Source: Archivesica marissinica
Lineage: Eukaryota > Mollusca > Bivalvia > Venerida > Vesicomyidae
Direction of reading: 5' to 3'
Length of the DNA stretch: 64,000 bases
NCBI GenBank assembly: GCA_014843695.1
Contig: CM026390.1
Location: 93,247,837-93,311,836, forward strand
In this document: positions 34,965 through 45,363 of the stretch, one piece after another
How positions within the stretch are numbered: position 1 is the stretch's first letter
How the letters are laid out: the number at the start of each line of letters is the position of its first letter
The notes under the pieces: generated by a model
Told to the model about the DNA's origin: nothing
Databases searched by the model: none
What the model saw: the letters and a program-made list of their open reading frames with translations, nothing else
Translations under genes and position numbers: made by a program

Positions 34965-36345
34965 TGTCTGTGTCATTTCCCTTAAAGTATGGCTTCTGCT
35001 TCCTCTTTGGGAAAAGAGATGCCACAGAGAAGTCCTTCATCAGTCCATATACTGAACCTAGCGCTCAAGGTGAGTCCAGTGGTAGAGCCATCGTGGCTGC
35101 GTGTCCACAGGAGAATTGTGTGAGTGCTCTGTGCAACCGCTCCTAGTCGGTCATGAGCTTGGGGTCTAAAGGTCTTGCCGAACAGGTGTCAGTCAATCGA
35201 CATATCCTCACTAGAATCATTGAGGTTGTACTTTTGTGTGGCAGATAAATACTCCCATTGCGTGGTCACACTGAGGACCATATCAATAGTATGGCATTGT
35301 TGCACTGGTTTGCAAAAACAGACACTATATTAGCGGACCATCCGGCCTCGGACGGAGCTAAATATACATCGCCGGAGCCAAATATACACCATCGGAGCCA
35401 AATATACCTCGCCGGAGCCAATTACTAAATATACATCGCCGGAGCCAAATATACATCGCCGGAGCCAAATATACATCGCCGGAGTCAAATATACATCGCC
35501 GGAGCTAAATATAATCGCCTGAACCAAATATACATCACCGGAGCCAAATATACATCGCCGGAGTTAAATATACATCGCCGGAGCCAAATATACATCGCCG
35601 GAGCTAAATATACATCGCCGGAGCTAAATATACATCGCCGCTTGTGTTGAACTAAGTTCAAACTCAGTTATTTCTCAACTAATTCAGGCGTGTTCCTCTG
35701 CAATATTATTTGGAATCATGGCCGACGAAGCCACTGATAAGTCCACAAAGGAACATCTCTCAATATGCTTGAGATTCGTGGATGAGACAGGGGATACCGA
35801 GCCAATCACAAGAGAAAATGTGTGGGCTTTGCTAAAGCCGATAGCATAAAGGGGGAACATATATCCCAAATGAGTATTGGTGAAATAGAGAGACATGGAC
35901 TCGACATAAATTACCTGAGAGCACAGTGTTATGATGGGGTTTCCAAAATGAGTGGGATATTTAGCGGTGTTCAGGCTAGGATTCGTTAGAGTGCACGACT
36001 GCCAAACTACGTCCATTGCAAGGCACACTCGTTAAATCCAATTCCTTATTTCAATTGTTGTAAATAACCATGTACATGATAGAAAATAAATATGCTTAAA
36101 CCAAATCAAGCACTAGTATACAGCAGCACTATATCTGCCGTACGGATAATGACGTCGCTTTCGACTTCGACTAGTAGCCAAATACTACAATGCGCTAGAA
36201 AGGGGCGAGAGCAACAAAGAGCAATGGATGGTCGATCTAAGCTTAGAACGTTGTGCGAAACTGTGATGGTCCAACAGAGTAGATGCATTACATACGTTCA
36301 AGGCATCGTTTCCTGTCGTAGCCCAAACTCTAGAGGTCATCCACG
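34965..36345 (+). pseudogene. Degraded hAT-superfamily transposase (ZMYM1/DUF4371-like), interrupted by a minisatellite
   Basis: Plus-strand pieces in family order: a TTF-type zinc-finger remnant (FCFLFGKRDATEKSFI, about 35000); then HILTRIIEVVLLCGR, stop, ILPLRGHTEDHINS and ALLHWFAKTDTILADH (35180-35350). Next comes AKYTSPE at the start of a 20-bp tandem array. Past the array are FGIMADEATDKSTKEHLSIC (about 35710-35770), LRAQCYDGVSKMSGIFSGVQ and PNYVHCKAHSLNP (about 35910-36035), and finally a frame with WSNRVDALHTFKASFPVV (about 36270-36330). The order and motifs are those of DUF4371-type hAT transposases. Several stops and frameshifts show it is dead. Just after it, GCCCCCGGACCCCTA (36371-36385) resembles the box in the hAT-like MITEs. 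Confidence 0.88.
35354..35640 (+). repeat. 20-bp minisatellite (about 14 copies) inside hAT transposase codons
   Basis: The unit is GGAGCCAAATATACATCGCC, with GGAGCTAAA and other variants. The first copy, GGAGCTAAATATACATCGCC, is in frame with the upstream transposase and encodes G-A-K-Y-T-S-P, the conserved (K/R)YTSP block that precedes the IMADE(A/T)TD block. The array therefore looks like an expansion of these codons, with 20 rather than 21 bp per unit. Confidence 0.93.
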
Positions 36346-37179
36346 GTTTGAAAATTGTCCGAGGAGGATGCCCCCGGACCCCTACACTTCGGACATACAC
36401 ATCAATAGGTATCTAGTTAGGCCAATGCAAGTTGAGCACATGTTGTACTATGCAAGACAGGGCCGTGTGGGGTTTTGTGTGGGTTGTGTTTTTGTGTGGG
36501 TGTGGGGGTGGGGTGTGGGTTTTTTGTGGGGTTTTTGTTTTGTTTTGTGTTTGGGTGTTTTGGGTGTTTTGGTGTGTTTTTGTTTGTTTTTTGTTTGTGG
36601 GTTTTTTTGTAGGGAGTGTACAAGGCGGGAGTGTATTGATAATATATATTATCCAAGAATAATAACTCACTTATCTGGTACAATGTATAATATGAGTAAT
36701 TATTTCCCTTTATTTCCCTATGACTTTAGACCGTAAACAAACTTGACATACTTTCCGGAACCTGATTGGTCGAGAGTGAGTGTCCACGCCGTAACGTCAT
36801 TACCCATGCCGTGACATCACCGATGATTGACCGCCCTCGACCCCGAGAGGTCGGTGTTCTGATTGGTCGAACCCCTGGTCAGTCTATCGTCTATATTTAG
36901 TAAGGTATCACTTGAATCGGAAACGCCCTCTCCTTTTTTTGCGCGGTAATAAAAGCGCACCAAATAAGCACTATATCTACCTATCAATGGGGAAAGTCAA
37001 TATCAATTACAGAACTAGTCATGATAGGAAGTATCTGACTACATCCCCGTGTAACAAATGGGTTAACAAAATGGGCTATAACGCACTATCCGTGATATTT
37101 GCAATCTACAGTTACTGTAGTCACATATAACAATTATAATTCTGTATGCAAAAACTAAATTAAAGTTAAAACGACCAAC
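36346..37179. other. Unique sequence with a GT-rich tract; no gene seen
   Basis: Contains the GT tract at 36462-36612. A duplicated TCTGATTGGTCGA-like motif occurs near 36760 and 36858, with CCCTCGACC...GAGGTCGG between. A 72-codon open frame at 36912-37130 is unrecognised. Confidence 0.4.
36462..36612 (+). repeat. Strand-asymmetric G/T-rich tract
   Basis: About 150 bp almost free of A and C on the plus strand, with many GGG/GGGG runs separated by short T runs. Such composition can form G-quadruplexes. A 214-codon open frame passes through but is low complexity here. Confidence 0.85.
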
Positions 37180-37690
37180 GTGTGACCAATTTTACATATC
37201 ATATCTTCGACCAATACTCGAGTACGCTTCAACTGTCTGGGACAACTGTACTTTATATGAAAAAGAAACATTAGAAAAACTGCAATTCGAGGCTGCTAGA
37301 GTAGTAACGGGTCTATGTTGTATATACGTATAGGCGGAAGTGTATTATATCTCAGTTACGATACGTTTAGAAATACTCAAGATCAGTAATCCCATCTTCT
37401 GTTAAACTCTGGAATGATTTTGACAACGATATTCGCAACTCACCTTCACTCTCAAGCTTTACATCAAACCTTAATAGACATTAATAGAAGTTACTCAGTT
37501 TACCATGCTAGAATCAGAAACAAATGTAGTAATTTGAACTCTGATCTCTTTCGCAATCATGAACACTTCTCTTGTGAATGTGGGAATCCTAGAGAAGATG
37601 GGACTATGGACTGGACTCATTTTCTTGTATCATCGAGAATTAACGTGCTTGATAAATTGTATTATTTCATATAGCATTTGTAAGTTGTGA
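37180..37690 (+). pseudogene. LINE reverse transcriptase C-terminal fragment
   Basis: YISYLRPILEYASTVWDNC, then EKETLEKLQFEAARVVTGL, is the typical block after the RT domain in Jockey/CR1-like elements. After a frameshift come SVIPSSVKLWNDFDNDIRNS, SLSSFTSNL-like sequence, and NKCSNLNSDLFRNH with a CECG(N)P zinc-knuckle-like motif. It carries stops and shifts and is an inactive 3' fragment. Confidence 0.88.
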
Positions 37691-38632
37691 TCAGTGCGAT
37701 GTCATGAACAAGTCCAAACGGTGACATCGTGTAAATTTATATCAACTGTGAGCAGTGATCGGTCTATGAAATGTGATTTGCTAGTATTGTACATTTGGAT
37801 AATTGATTTGTCCGTTTTATGTTCTTGTTCGTGTATATGTTGTGCACACATGTCTCATTGCGATGAGCTAGTCTACAGAAACGTCTGACTTCCCCGTATT
37901 AATGATCCGGAACCTAGACAGTCAAGACATTACGTTTTATGTAGTAAATTTTCTGTCAATAATTAGCTAATATATATTCCAATCGGAAAATAAAATTTTA
38001 TTTATATATCGCATGAAACCTTATCGTATTAATCTATTTTAATGTCCGGGTATTAATCGGACAGGTGGGTTTTCTCCAGGTACTCCGGTTTCCTCCCACA
38101 CGAATGTCCACATTTACGCTTTAAACTTAAAAACAAGTAAGCTTTTAGTCTTGCATACCAGTGATGCCCTCGCGTATAAATTGATACTATATATGTTTTA
38201 CAATTCCAATATACTTTTCAATTATATCGCGTTCTAAGGGAGAAAGATATTGCTATCAAGCTCAAATTGATAGCCCGTTCATTTCTATTAGATGTACATT
38301 TTGTATATGCAATAAGGGAGTCAATTTATTAATAGAGACTTCAATTTCATAACTAATAAGTAACCGTTTTCAACCTTACTAAATTTCGAAGAGTTTATAC
38401 ATTTATAATTTAGAAATTTTGTTCGTTACAATTAAGCACATCAAATACTTCATATCTTTACACAGATAATTACTGCCATTCACACTAGATAGTTATTATG
38501 CAGCATCTATATTACTCGTCTGTGCAATATGATGACAGGAGATTAGTGTCAAGCAGTATAAACATTAATTGTTTGTTCTGTTGCATATTTGGATAATAAT
38601 AAACGTGTCTGTCATGGGCATTCTGGGTCCAT
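37691..38632. other. Unique AT-rich sequence, no gene seen
   Basis: Apart from a SINE B core fragment at 38056-38120, no motif or repeat is recognised. Confidence 0.4.
38056..38120 (+). mobile_element. SINE family B core fragment
   Basis: GGTGGGTTTTCTCCAGGTAC, then TCCGGTTTCCTCCCACACGA and CACATTTACGCTTT. Head and tail are absent. Confidence 0.7.
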
Positions 38633-38636
38633 GAAG

Positions 38637-38815
38637 ATTCAAAATTCACCCATTGGCTGCCCAACCTGGATAGGTGGGTGTTTCAAAACTCACCCATTGG
38701 CTACCCAACCTGGATAGGTGGGTGTTTCAAAATTCACCCATTGGCCGCCCAACCTGGATAGGTGGGTGTTTCAAAATGCACCCATTGGCTACCCAATCTG
38801 ATTAGGTGTGCGTTC
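38637..38815 (+). repeat. Tandem repeat of about 58 bp, 3-4 copies, ending in a B-box-like motif
   Basis: The unit contains CACCCATTGGCTGCCCAACC then TGGATAGGTGGGTGTTTCAA. Each unit can pair CACCCA with TGGGTG. The last copy continues into GTGCGTTCGAATCCAGCAC, which looks like a tRNA T-loop/B box. Confidence 0.85.
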
Positions 38816-39086
38816 GAATCCAGCACTAGCTAATATATATCCCGATATTCTGGCTGCATTACGCTAATCCAGAATCTGAACCAGGTTAAATAAATAATAA
38901 TTAAACTTTTCGTAAACTTTAAATTGTAAATTGGATCTTTTAATTATAGTCCGACCCGCCCCGGTACCTCACAACAAGCGAGATCACCAACTGACATACA
39001 CATACTACACAAGAACCGTAGACAGCCCGACAACAAATAACCCGGGTCGGCAATAGGTGTTCCTGGAATGACATAAGAAACAGAAT
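38816..39086. other. Unique sequence upstream of the polymerase relic
   Basis: No additional polymerase motifs could be read here with confidence. Confidence 0.35.
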
Positions 39087-39407
39087 GAAGTGGTTTTCGA
39101 CTTCAGAAAAGATATGGAAATGTACTGCCGATCAGACGTCGATATTCTGCGAAGGGCTAATCTACATTTCAGTGAATTACTGAATAGTGATATAAACCAC
39201 CAGCATAGATCCCTTCCAATACATCACGATCGCAAGCGTATGTACATGAGTATTTATAGGACGAATTTCTTGCAAACATAGTATCATGTTATAGTACGGG
39301 CGTCTCCCGGAAATGAAACATCCTGGATCCCCGGGAAATAGAACCACGAATAATGGCAAACTAAATACGACAATAAATGGGAAGGTTTGGAAGTCATATC
39401 ATAAATC

Positions 39408-41869
39408 AAGGCTAAACGACCTGTACCGGCTCTCATTGCAAGGCTAAACGACCTGTACCGTCTCTCATTGCAAGGCTAAACGACCTGTACCGTCTCTCAT
39501 TGCAAGGCTAAACGACCTGTTCCGTCTCTCATTGCAAGGCTAAACGACCTGTACCGTCTCTCATTGCAAGGCTAAACGACCTGTACCGTCTCTCATTGCA
39601 AGGCTAAACGACCTGTACCGTCTCTCATTGCAAGGCTAAACGACCTGTACCGTCTCTCATTGCAAGGCTAAACGACCTGTACCGTCTCTCATTGCAAGGC
39701 TAAACGACCTGTACCGTCTCTCATTGCAAGGCTAAACGACCTGTACCGTCTCTCATTGCAAGGCTAAACGACCTGTACCGTCTCTCATTGCAAGGCTAAA
39801 CGACCTGTACCGTCTCTCATTGCAAGGCTAAGCGACCTGTACCGTCTCTCATTGCAAGGCTAAACGACCTGTTCCGTCTCTCATTGCAAGGCTAAACTCT
39901 GTACCGTCTCTCATTGCAAGGCTAAACGACCTGTACCGTCTCTCATTTCAAGGCTAAACGACCTGTACCGTCTCTCATTGCAAGGCTAAACGATCTGTAC
40001 CGGCTCTCATTGCAAGGCTAAACCACCTGTACCGTCTCTCATTGCAAGACTAAACGACCTGTACCGTCTCTCATTGCAAGGCTAAGCGACCTGTACCGTC
40101 TCTCATTGCAAGGCTAAACGACCTGTTCCGTCTCTCATTGCAAGGCTAAACGATCTGTACCGTCTCTCATTGCAAGGCTAAACGACCTGTACCGTCTCTC
40201 ATTGCAAGGCTAAACGACCTGTACCGTCTCTCATTGCAAGGCTAAACGACCTGTTCCGTCTCTCATTGCAAGACTAAACGACCTGTACCGTCTCTCATTG
40301 CAAGGCTTAACGACCTGTACCGTCTCTCATTGCAAGGCTAAACGACCTGTACCGTCTCTCATTGCAAGGCTAAACGACCTGTACAGTCTCTCATTGCAAG
40401 GCTAAACGACCTGTTCCGTCTCTCATTGCAAGGCTAAACGACCTGTACCGTCTCTCATTGCAAGGCTAAACGACCTGTACCGTCTCTCATTGCAAGGCTA
40501 AACGATCTGTACCGTCTCTCATTGCAAGGCTAAACGATCTGTACCGTCTCTCATTGCAAGGCTAAACGACCTGTACCGTCTCTCATTGCAAGGCTAAACG
40601 ACCTGTACCGTCTCTCATTGCAAGGCTAAACGACCTGTACAGTCTCTCATTGCAAGGCTAAACGACCTGTACCGTCTCTCATTGCAAGGCTAAGCGACCT
40701 GTACCGTCTCTCATTGCGAGGCTAAACGACCTGTTCCGTCTCTCATTGCAAGGCTAAACGATCTGTACCGTCTCTCATTGCAAGGCTAAACGACCTGTAC
40801 CGTCTCTCATTGCGAGGCTAAACGACCTGTACCGTCTCTCATTGCAAGGCTAAACGATCTGTACCGGCTCTCATTGCAAGGCTAAACCACCTGTACCGTC
40901 TCTCATTGCAAGGCTAAACGACCTGTACCGTCTCACATTGCAAGGCTAAACGACCTGTACCGTCTCTCATTGCAAGGCTAAACGACCTGTACCGTCTCTC
41001 ATTGCAAGGCTAAACGACCTGTTCCGTCTCTCATTGCAAGGCTAAACGACCTGTACCGTCTCTCATTGCAAGGCTAAACGACCTGTACCGTCTCTCATTG
41101 CAAGGCTAAACGATCTGTACCGTCTCTCATTGCAAGGCTAAACGATCTGTACCGTCTCTCATTGCAAGGCTAAACGACCTGTACCGTCTCTCATTGCAAG
41201 GCTAAACGACCTGTACCGTCTCTCATTGCAAGGCTAAACGACCTGTACAGTCTCTGATTGCAAGGCTAAACGACCTGTACCGTCTCTCATTGCAAGGCTA
41301 AACGATCTGTACCGGCTCTCATTGCAAGGCTAAACCACCTGTACCGTCTCTCATTGCAAGGCTAAACGACCTGTACCGTCTCTCATTGCAAGGCTAAACG
41401 ACCTGTTCCGTCTCTCATTGCAAGACTAAACGACCTGTACCGTCTCTCATTGCAAGGCTAAACGACCTGTACCGTCTCTCATTGCAAGGCTAAACGACCT
41501 GTACCGTCTCTCATTGCAAGGCTAAACGACCTGTACAGTCTCTCATTGCAAGGCTAAACGACCTGTTCCGTCTCTCATTGCAAGGCTAAACGACCTGTAC
41601 CGTCTCTCATTGCAAGGCTAAACGACCTGTACCGTCTCTCATTGCAAGGCTAAACGATCTGTACCGTCTCTCATTGCAAGGCTAAACGATCTGTACCGTC
41701 TCTCATTGCAAGGCTAAACGACCTGTACCGTCTCTCATTGCAAGGCTAAACGACCTGTACCGTCTCTCATTGCAAGGCTAAACGACCTGTACAGTCTCTC
41801 ATTGCAAGGCTAAACGACCTGTACCGTCTCTCATTGCAAGGCTAAACGACCTGTTCCGTCTCTCATTGC
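39408..41869 (+). repeat. 32-bp minisatellite array, about 77 copies
   Basis: The unit reads AAGGCTAAACGACCTGTACC then GTCTCTCATTGC. Recurrent variants (GTTCC for GTACC, CGATC for CGACC, GCTAAACCACC, TACAGTC) recur in blocks, showing multi-unit duplication. It lies within the polymerase relic, between the YRTNFLQ motif and the NGGEV block. Confidence 0.99.
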
Positions 41870-41933
41870 GCAGGTCCCGAGAGCGCATGACACGTACAAG
41901 GAGATACATACATACAGTATGGCTTCCATGTAA
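41870..41933 (+). other. Junction between the 32-bp array and the polymerase relic
   Basis: In the same frame as the next segment this reads SMASM, stop, W; it resembles the stretch before the WxxxMEFV block, so the relic resumes within about 60 bp of the array's end. Confidence 0.5.
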
Positions 41934-42342
41934 TGGATAGCTTCTCAAATGGAATTTGTACGACGACTAGGTCAACCCATAGAGATTCAACACGCACTCA
42001 ACGGCGGGGAAGTACATATTCTGGAAAACAAGTATACGGCAGAAGGACGTATCGATAATTATTAATATATTCTGTCATACTATTTTGGTTTCTTTCCAGT
42101 CTGTACACCTACTACCTACATGAATTAATACAGTCTCTATCAGGAGTGACAGTCCGAAAGTATCACGGATGCCTTTGAGCCCATCCATACCGACTTCGGT
42201 ATCGCCATGGTTAAAGATTCTGGCACTCTGGGGATTGTATCATCCATACAAATCCAACGGGAAATGTCCACTATGTAAGACTTGCGTGAACGACGAGAGC
42301 CTTCGTAGGTACGTGGTGTAAGCCAGACATTCAAAAGGCCTT

Positions 42343-42590
42343 TTTTATACTTTATTTATTTTACAACGATTGCGAAGCAAGTTTTAGCAACTTATATTAA
42401 TCACTCTCGTTGGTTCGGATGAAAGCGTATATGTGGTCATTCGTGTGGGAGGAAACCGGAGTACCCGGAGAAAACTCACCTGTCCGATCTAGCGACCATC
42501 GTACCATCTCACATACTTCCCTGTCCGAGAATCAAAATCGGGTCGCAATGGTGAGAAGTGAGCGCGCTAACCACTGCGCTAATCGGACAG
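42343..42590 (-). mobile_element. SINE family B, copy 4, inserted in the polymerase relic
   Basis: Full-length reverse copy flanked by an exact 12-bp duplication, TCAAAAGGCCTT, at 42331-42342 and 42591-42602. Polymerase-like coding sequence is present on both sides, so the SINE arrived after the polymerase gene did. Confidence 0.95.
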
Positions 42591-42677
42591 TCAAAAGGCC
42601 TTGTAGAATGGGTAAACTCTCATCGATCTACGAGGTGCACGACTGAACCACATCCTTACTACGATCGACGAACAAAA

Positions 42678-42700
42678 CACACACACACACACACACACAA
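42678..42700. repeat. (AC)n microsatellite
   Basis: About eleven AC dinucleotides in the collapsed part of the polymerase relic. Confidence 0.95.
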
Positions 42701-42849
42701 ATATGCATTATATGTTTCTGGCGACTTTTACCACCTGGTGTGCACATCTCAATTTGCATGATGTACTGGATACACTGAGAGAGGATGTACTCTACTACTA
42801 TGGCCACAGTCATCGGGACGACTTGAATGAAATATCGAGACCGTATATC

Positions 42850-44850
42850 GCCTACAACATGCTAAAGGTTAATGTTATTTTGTCTACAATATGCTAACGG
42901 TTAGTGTTATCTGCTTATTTCACCTACAACATGCTAAAGGTTAATGTTATCTACTTATTTCGTCTACAACATGCTAACGGTTGTTAGGCTATCTACTTAT
43001 CTCACCTACAGTATGCTAACGGTTGTTAGGTTATCTACTTATCTCACCTACAGCATGCTAACGGTTGTTAGGCTATCTACTTATCTCACCTACAGTATGC
43101 TAACGGTTGTTAGGTTATCTACTTATTTCGCCTACAGCTTGCTAACGGTTGTTAGGCTATCTACTTATTTCCCCTACAGCATGCTAACGGTTGTTAGGTT
43201 ATCTACTTATCTCACCTACAGTATGCTAACGGTTGTTAGGCTATCTACTTATTTCCCCTACAGCATGCTAACGGTTGTTAGGTTATCTACTTATCTCACC
43301 TACAGTATGCTAACGGTTGTTAGGTTATCTGCTTATTTCACCTACAACATGCTAACGGTTGTTAGGCTATCTACTTATTTCCCCTACAGCATGCTAACGG
43401 TTGTTAGGTTATCTACTTATCTCACCTACAGCATGCTAACGGTTGTTAGGTTATCTGCTTATTTCACCTACAGTATGCTAACGGTTGTTAGGTTATCTGC
43501 TTATTTCACCTACAACATGCTAACGGTTGTTAGGCTATCTACTTATTTCCCCTACAGCATGCTAACGGTTGTTAGGTTATCTACTTATCTCACCTACAGC
43601 ATGCTAACGGTTGTTAGGTTATCTGCTTATTTCACCTACAGTATGCTAACGGTTGTTAGGTTATCTACTTATTTCACCTACAGCATGCTAACGGTTGTTA
43701 GGTTATGTGCTTATTTCACCTACAGTATGCTAACGGTTGTTAGGTTATCTGCTTATTTCACCTACAACATGCTAACGGTTGTTAGGCTATCTACTTATTT
43801 CCCCTACAGCATGCTAACGGTTGTTAGGTTATCTACTTATCTCACCTACAGCATGCTAACGGTTGTTAGGTTATGTGCTTATTTCACCTACAGTATGCTA
43901 ACGGTTGTTAGGTTATCTGCTTATTTCACCTACAACATGCTAACGGTTGTTAGGTTATCTACTTATTTCGCCTACAGCATGCTAACGGTTAATGTTATCT
44001 ACTTATTTCGCCTACAGCATGCTAACGGTTAATGTTATCTACTTATTTCACCTACAGCATGCTAACGGTTGTTAGGCTATCTACTTATTTCGCCTACAGC
44101 ATGCTAACGGTTGTTAGGTTATCTGCTTATTTCACCTACAGCATGCTAACGGTTGTTAGGCTATCTACTTATTTCGCCTACAGCATGCTAACGGTTGTTA
44201 GGTTATCTGCTTATTTCACCTACAGCATGCTAACGGTTGTTAGGTTATCTACTTATTTCGCCTACAGCATGCTAACGGTTGTTAGGTTATCTGCTTATTT
44301 CACCTACAACATGCTAACGGTTAATGTTATCTACTTATTTCGCCTACAACATGCTAACGGTTAATGTTATCTACTTATTTCGACTACAGCATGCTAACGG
44401 TTAATGTTATCTACTTATTTCGCCTACAACATGCTAACGGTTAATGTTATCTACTTATTTCGCCTACAGCATGCTAACGGTTAATGTTATCTACTTATTT
44501 CGCCTACAACATGCCAACGGTTAATGTTATCTACTTATTTCGCCTACAGTATGCTAACGGTTAATGTTATCTACTTATTTCGACTACAGCATGGTAACGG
44601 TTAATGTTATCTACTTATTTCGCCTACAGTATGCCAACGGTTAATGTTATCTACTTATTTCGCCTACAGCATGCCAACGGTTGTTAGGCTATCTACTTAT
44701 TTCCCCTACAGCATGCTAACAGTTGTTAGGTTATCTACTTATTTCGCCTACAACATGCTAATGGTTGTTAGGTTATCTACTTATTTCGCCTACAGCATGC
44801 CAACAGTTGTTATGTTATCTGCTAATTTCGCCTACAACATGCTAAAGGTT
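42850..44850 (+). repeat. 42/40-bp minisatellite array, about 48 copies
   Basis: The main 42-bp unit has CTACAGCATGCTAACGGTTG then TTAGGCTATCTACTTATTTC and GC. A 40-bp type has GGTTAATGTTATC in place of GGTTGTTAGGTTATC. The 42-bp type dominates to about 44330 and the 40-bp type from there to about 44660. The 42-bp unit (14 codons) is open, producing frames of up to 362 codons that I do not consider genes. The array begins at the end of the polymerase relic. Confidence 0.98.
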
Positions 44851-45357
44851 AAGTCACTATTCATAGTTATTGCGATTCCGGGAGGATGGCCAAAGTTTTC
44901 TTATTGATTGTTCGTTCCAGATTCCGTCTGGTCAGTATTGGACTAACTGATATCTACAAAGTCTAGTTGCATATAAAAACAAATAGTTTTCATTCAATGG
45001 ATGTGGGGACTAAACTTGGAGAAAAACGTAACTATTAAGTGAAATTGCGCACTCAAACATTCACCAGTGTGAATTCTGAATGTCGCATTTGGACGATTAT
45101 TTGCTTGACGGATTGTGTTGTCTGGCTCGAATGTCTTGACAGATGACATTTAGCTTTCAATGGGTTTAGATCAGACACGTAAGCAATAAATGAATGTCTG
45201 ATTTACAGATTTACATAATAATAATGTTCTGCTTGCATATATTTTCCTGGAATATGACACCTCCGTATTTTCCAGAGCTTGCACTAGGACCGTTGCTAGT
45301 CAACCCGGTTCTTCAAGAATTATAACAAAACTCGACCTACCATTTTGTCACATTTCA
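44851..45357. other. Unique sequence between two arrays, no gene seen
   Basis: No motif or mobile element recognised. Confidence 0.4.
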
Positions 45358-45363
45358 AGTTGC

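Larger units (their letters stand above)
39087..42855 (+). pseudogene. Polinton/Maverick-type family B DNA polymerase relic, split by an array and a SINE
   Basis: Plus-strand fragments in the family's order. FDFRKDMEMYCRSDVDILRR at about 39096-39155 carries the exonuclease III motif Y-C-x-S-D-V-D. SIYRTNFLQ follows at about 39249-39275. After a 2.46-kb tandem array come WIASQMEFV and IQHALNGGEV (41934-42062), then GLYHP and CPLCKTC (42211-42300), FVGTWCKPDIQKA (42302-42340), a family B SINE, SSIYEVHD, and a palm piece ending DVLDTLREDVLYY (about 42724-42800). The residues after this, where DTDS is expected, read YGHSH, so the catalytic aspartates are lost. Frameshifts, stops and a large missing middle show it is dead. 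Protein-primed family B polymerases replicate Polintons; no integrase, ATPase or capsid gene was found nearby. Confidence 0.87.

Noticed and set aside
35684..36028. 114-codon minus-strand open frame
   Set aside because: It is the antisense shadow of the hAT transposase relic, which has the recognisable motifs on the plus strand.
36092..36736. 214-codon plus-strand open frame as one gene
   Set aside because: Its first part overlaps the end of the hAT relic mostly out of frame, and its second half is a G/T-rich low-complexity tract.
42140..42334. Minus-strand 64-codon open frame
   Set aside because: It is antisense to the polymerase relic (GLYHP, CPLCKTC, VGTW motifs on the plus strand).
42944..44907. 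Open frames of 362, 110 and 87 codons with LSTYFTYSMLTVV-like repeats
   Set aside because: The 42-bp unit is a multiple of 3 and lacks stops. The frames end where 40-bp units begin, as expected for a satellite.
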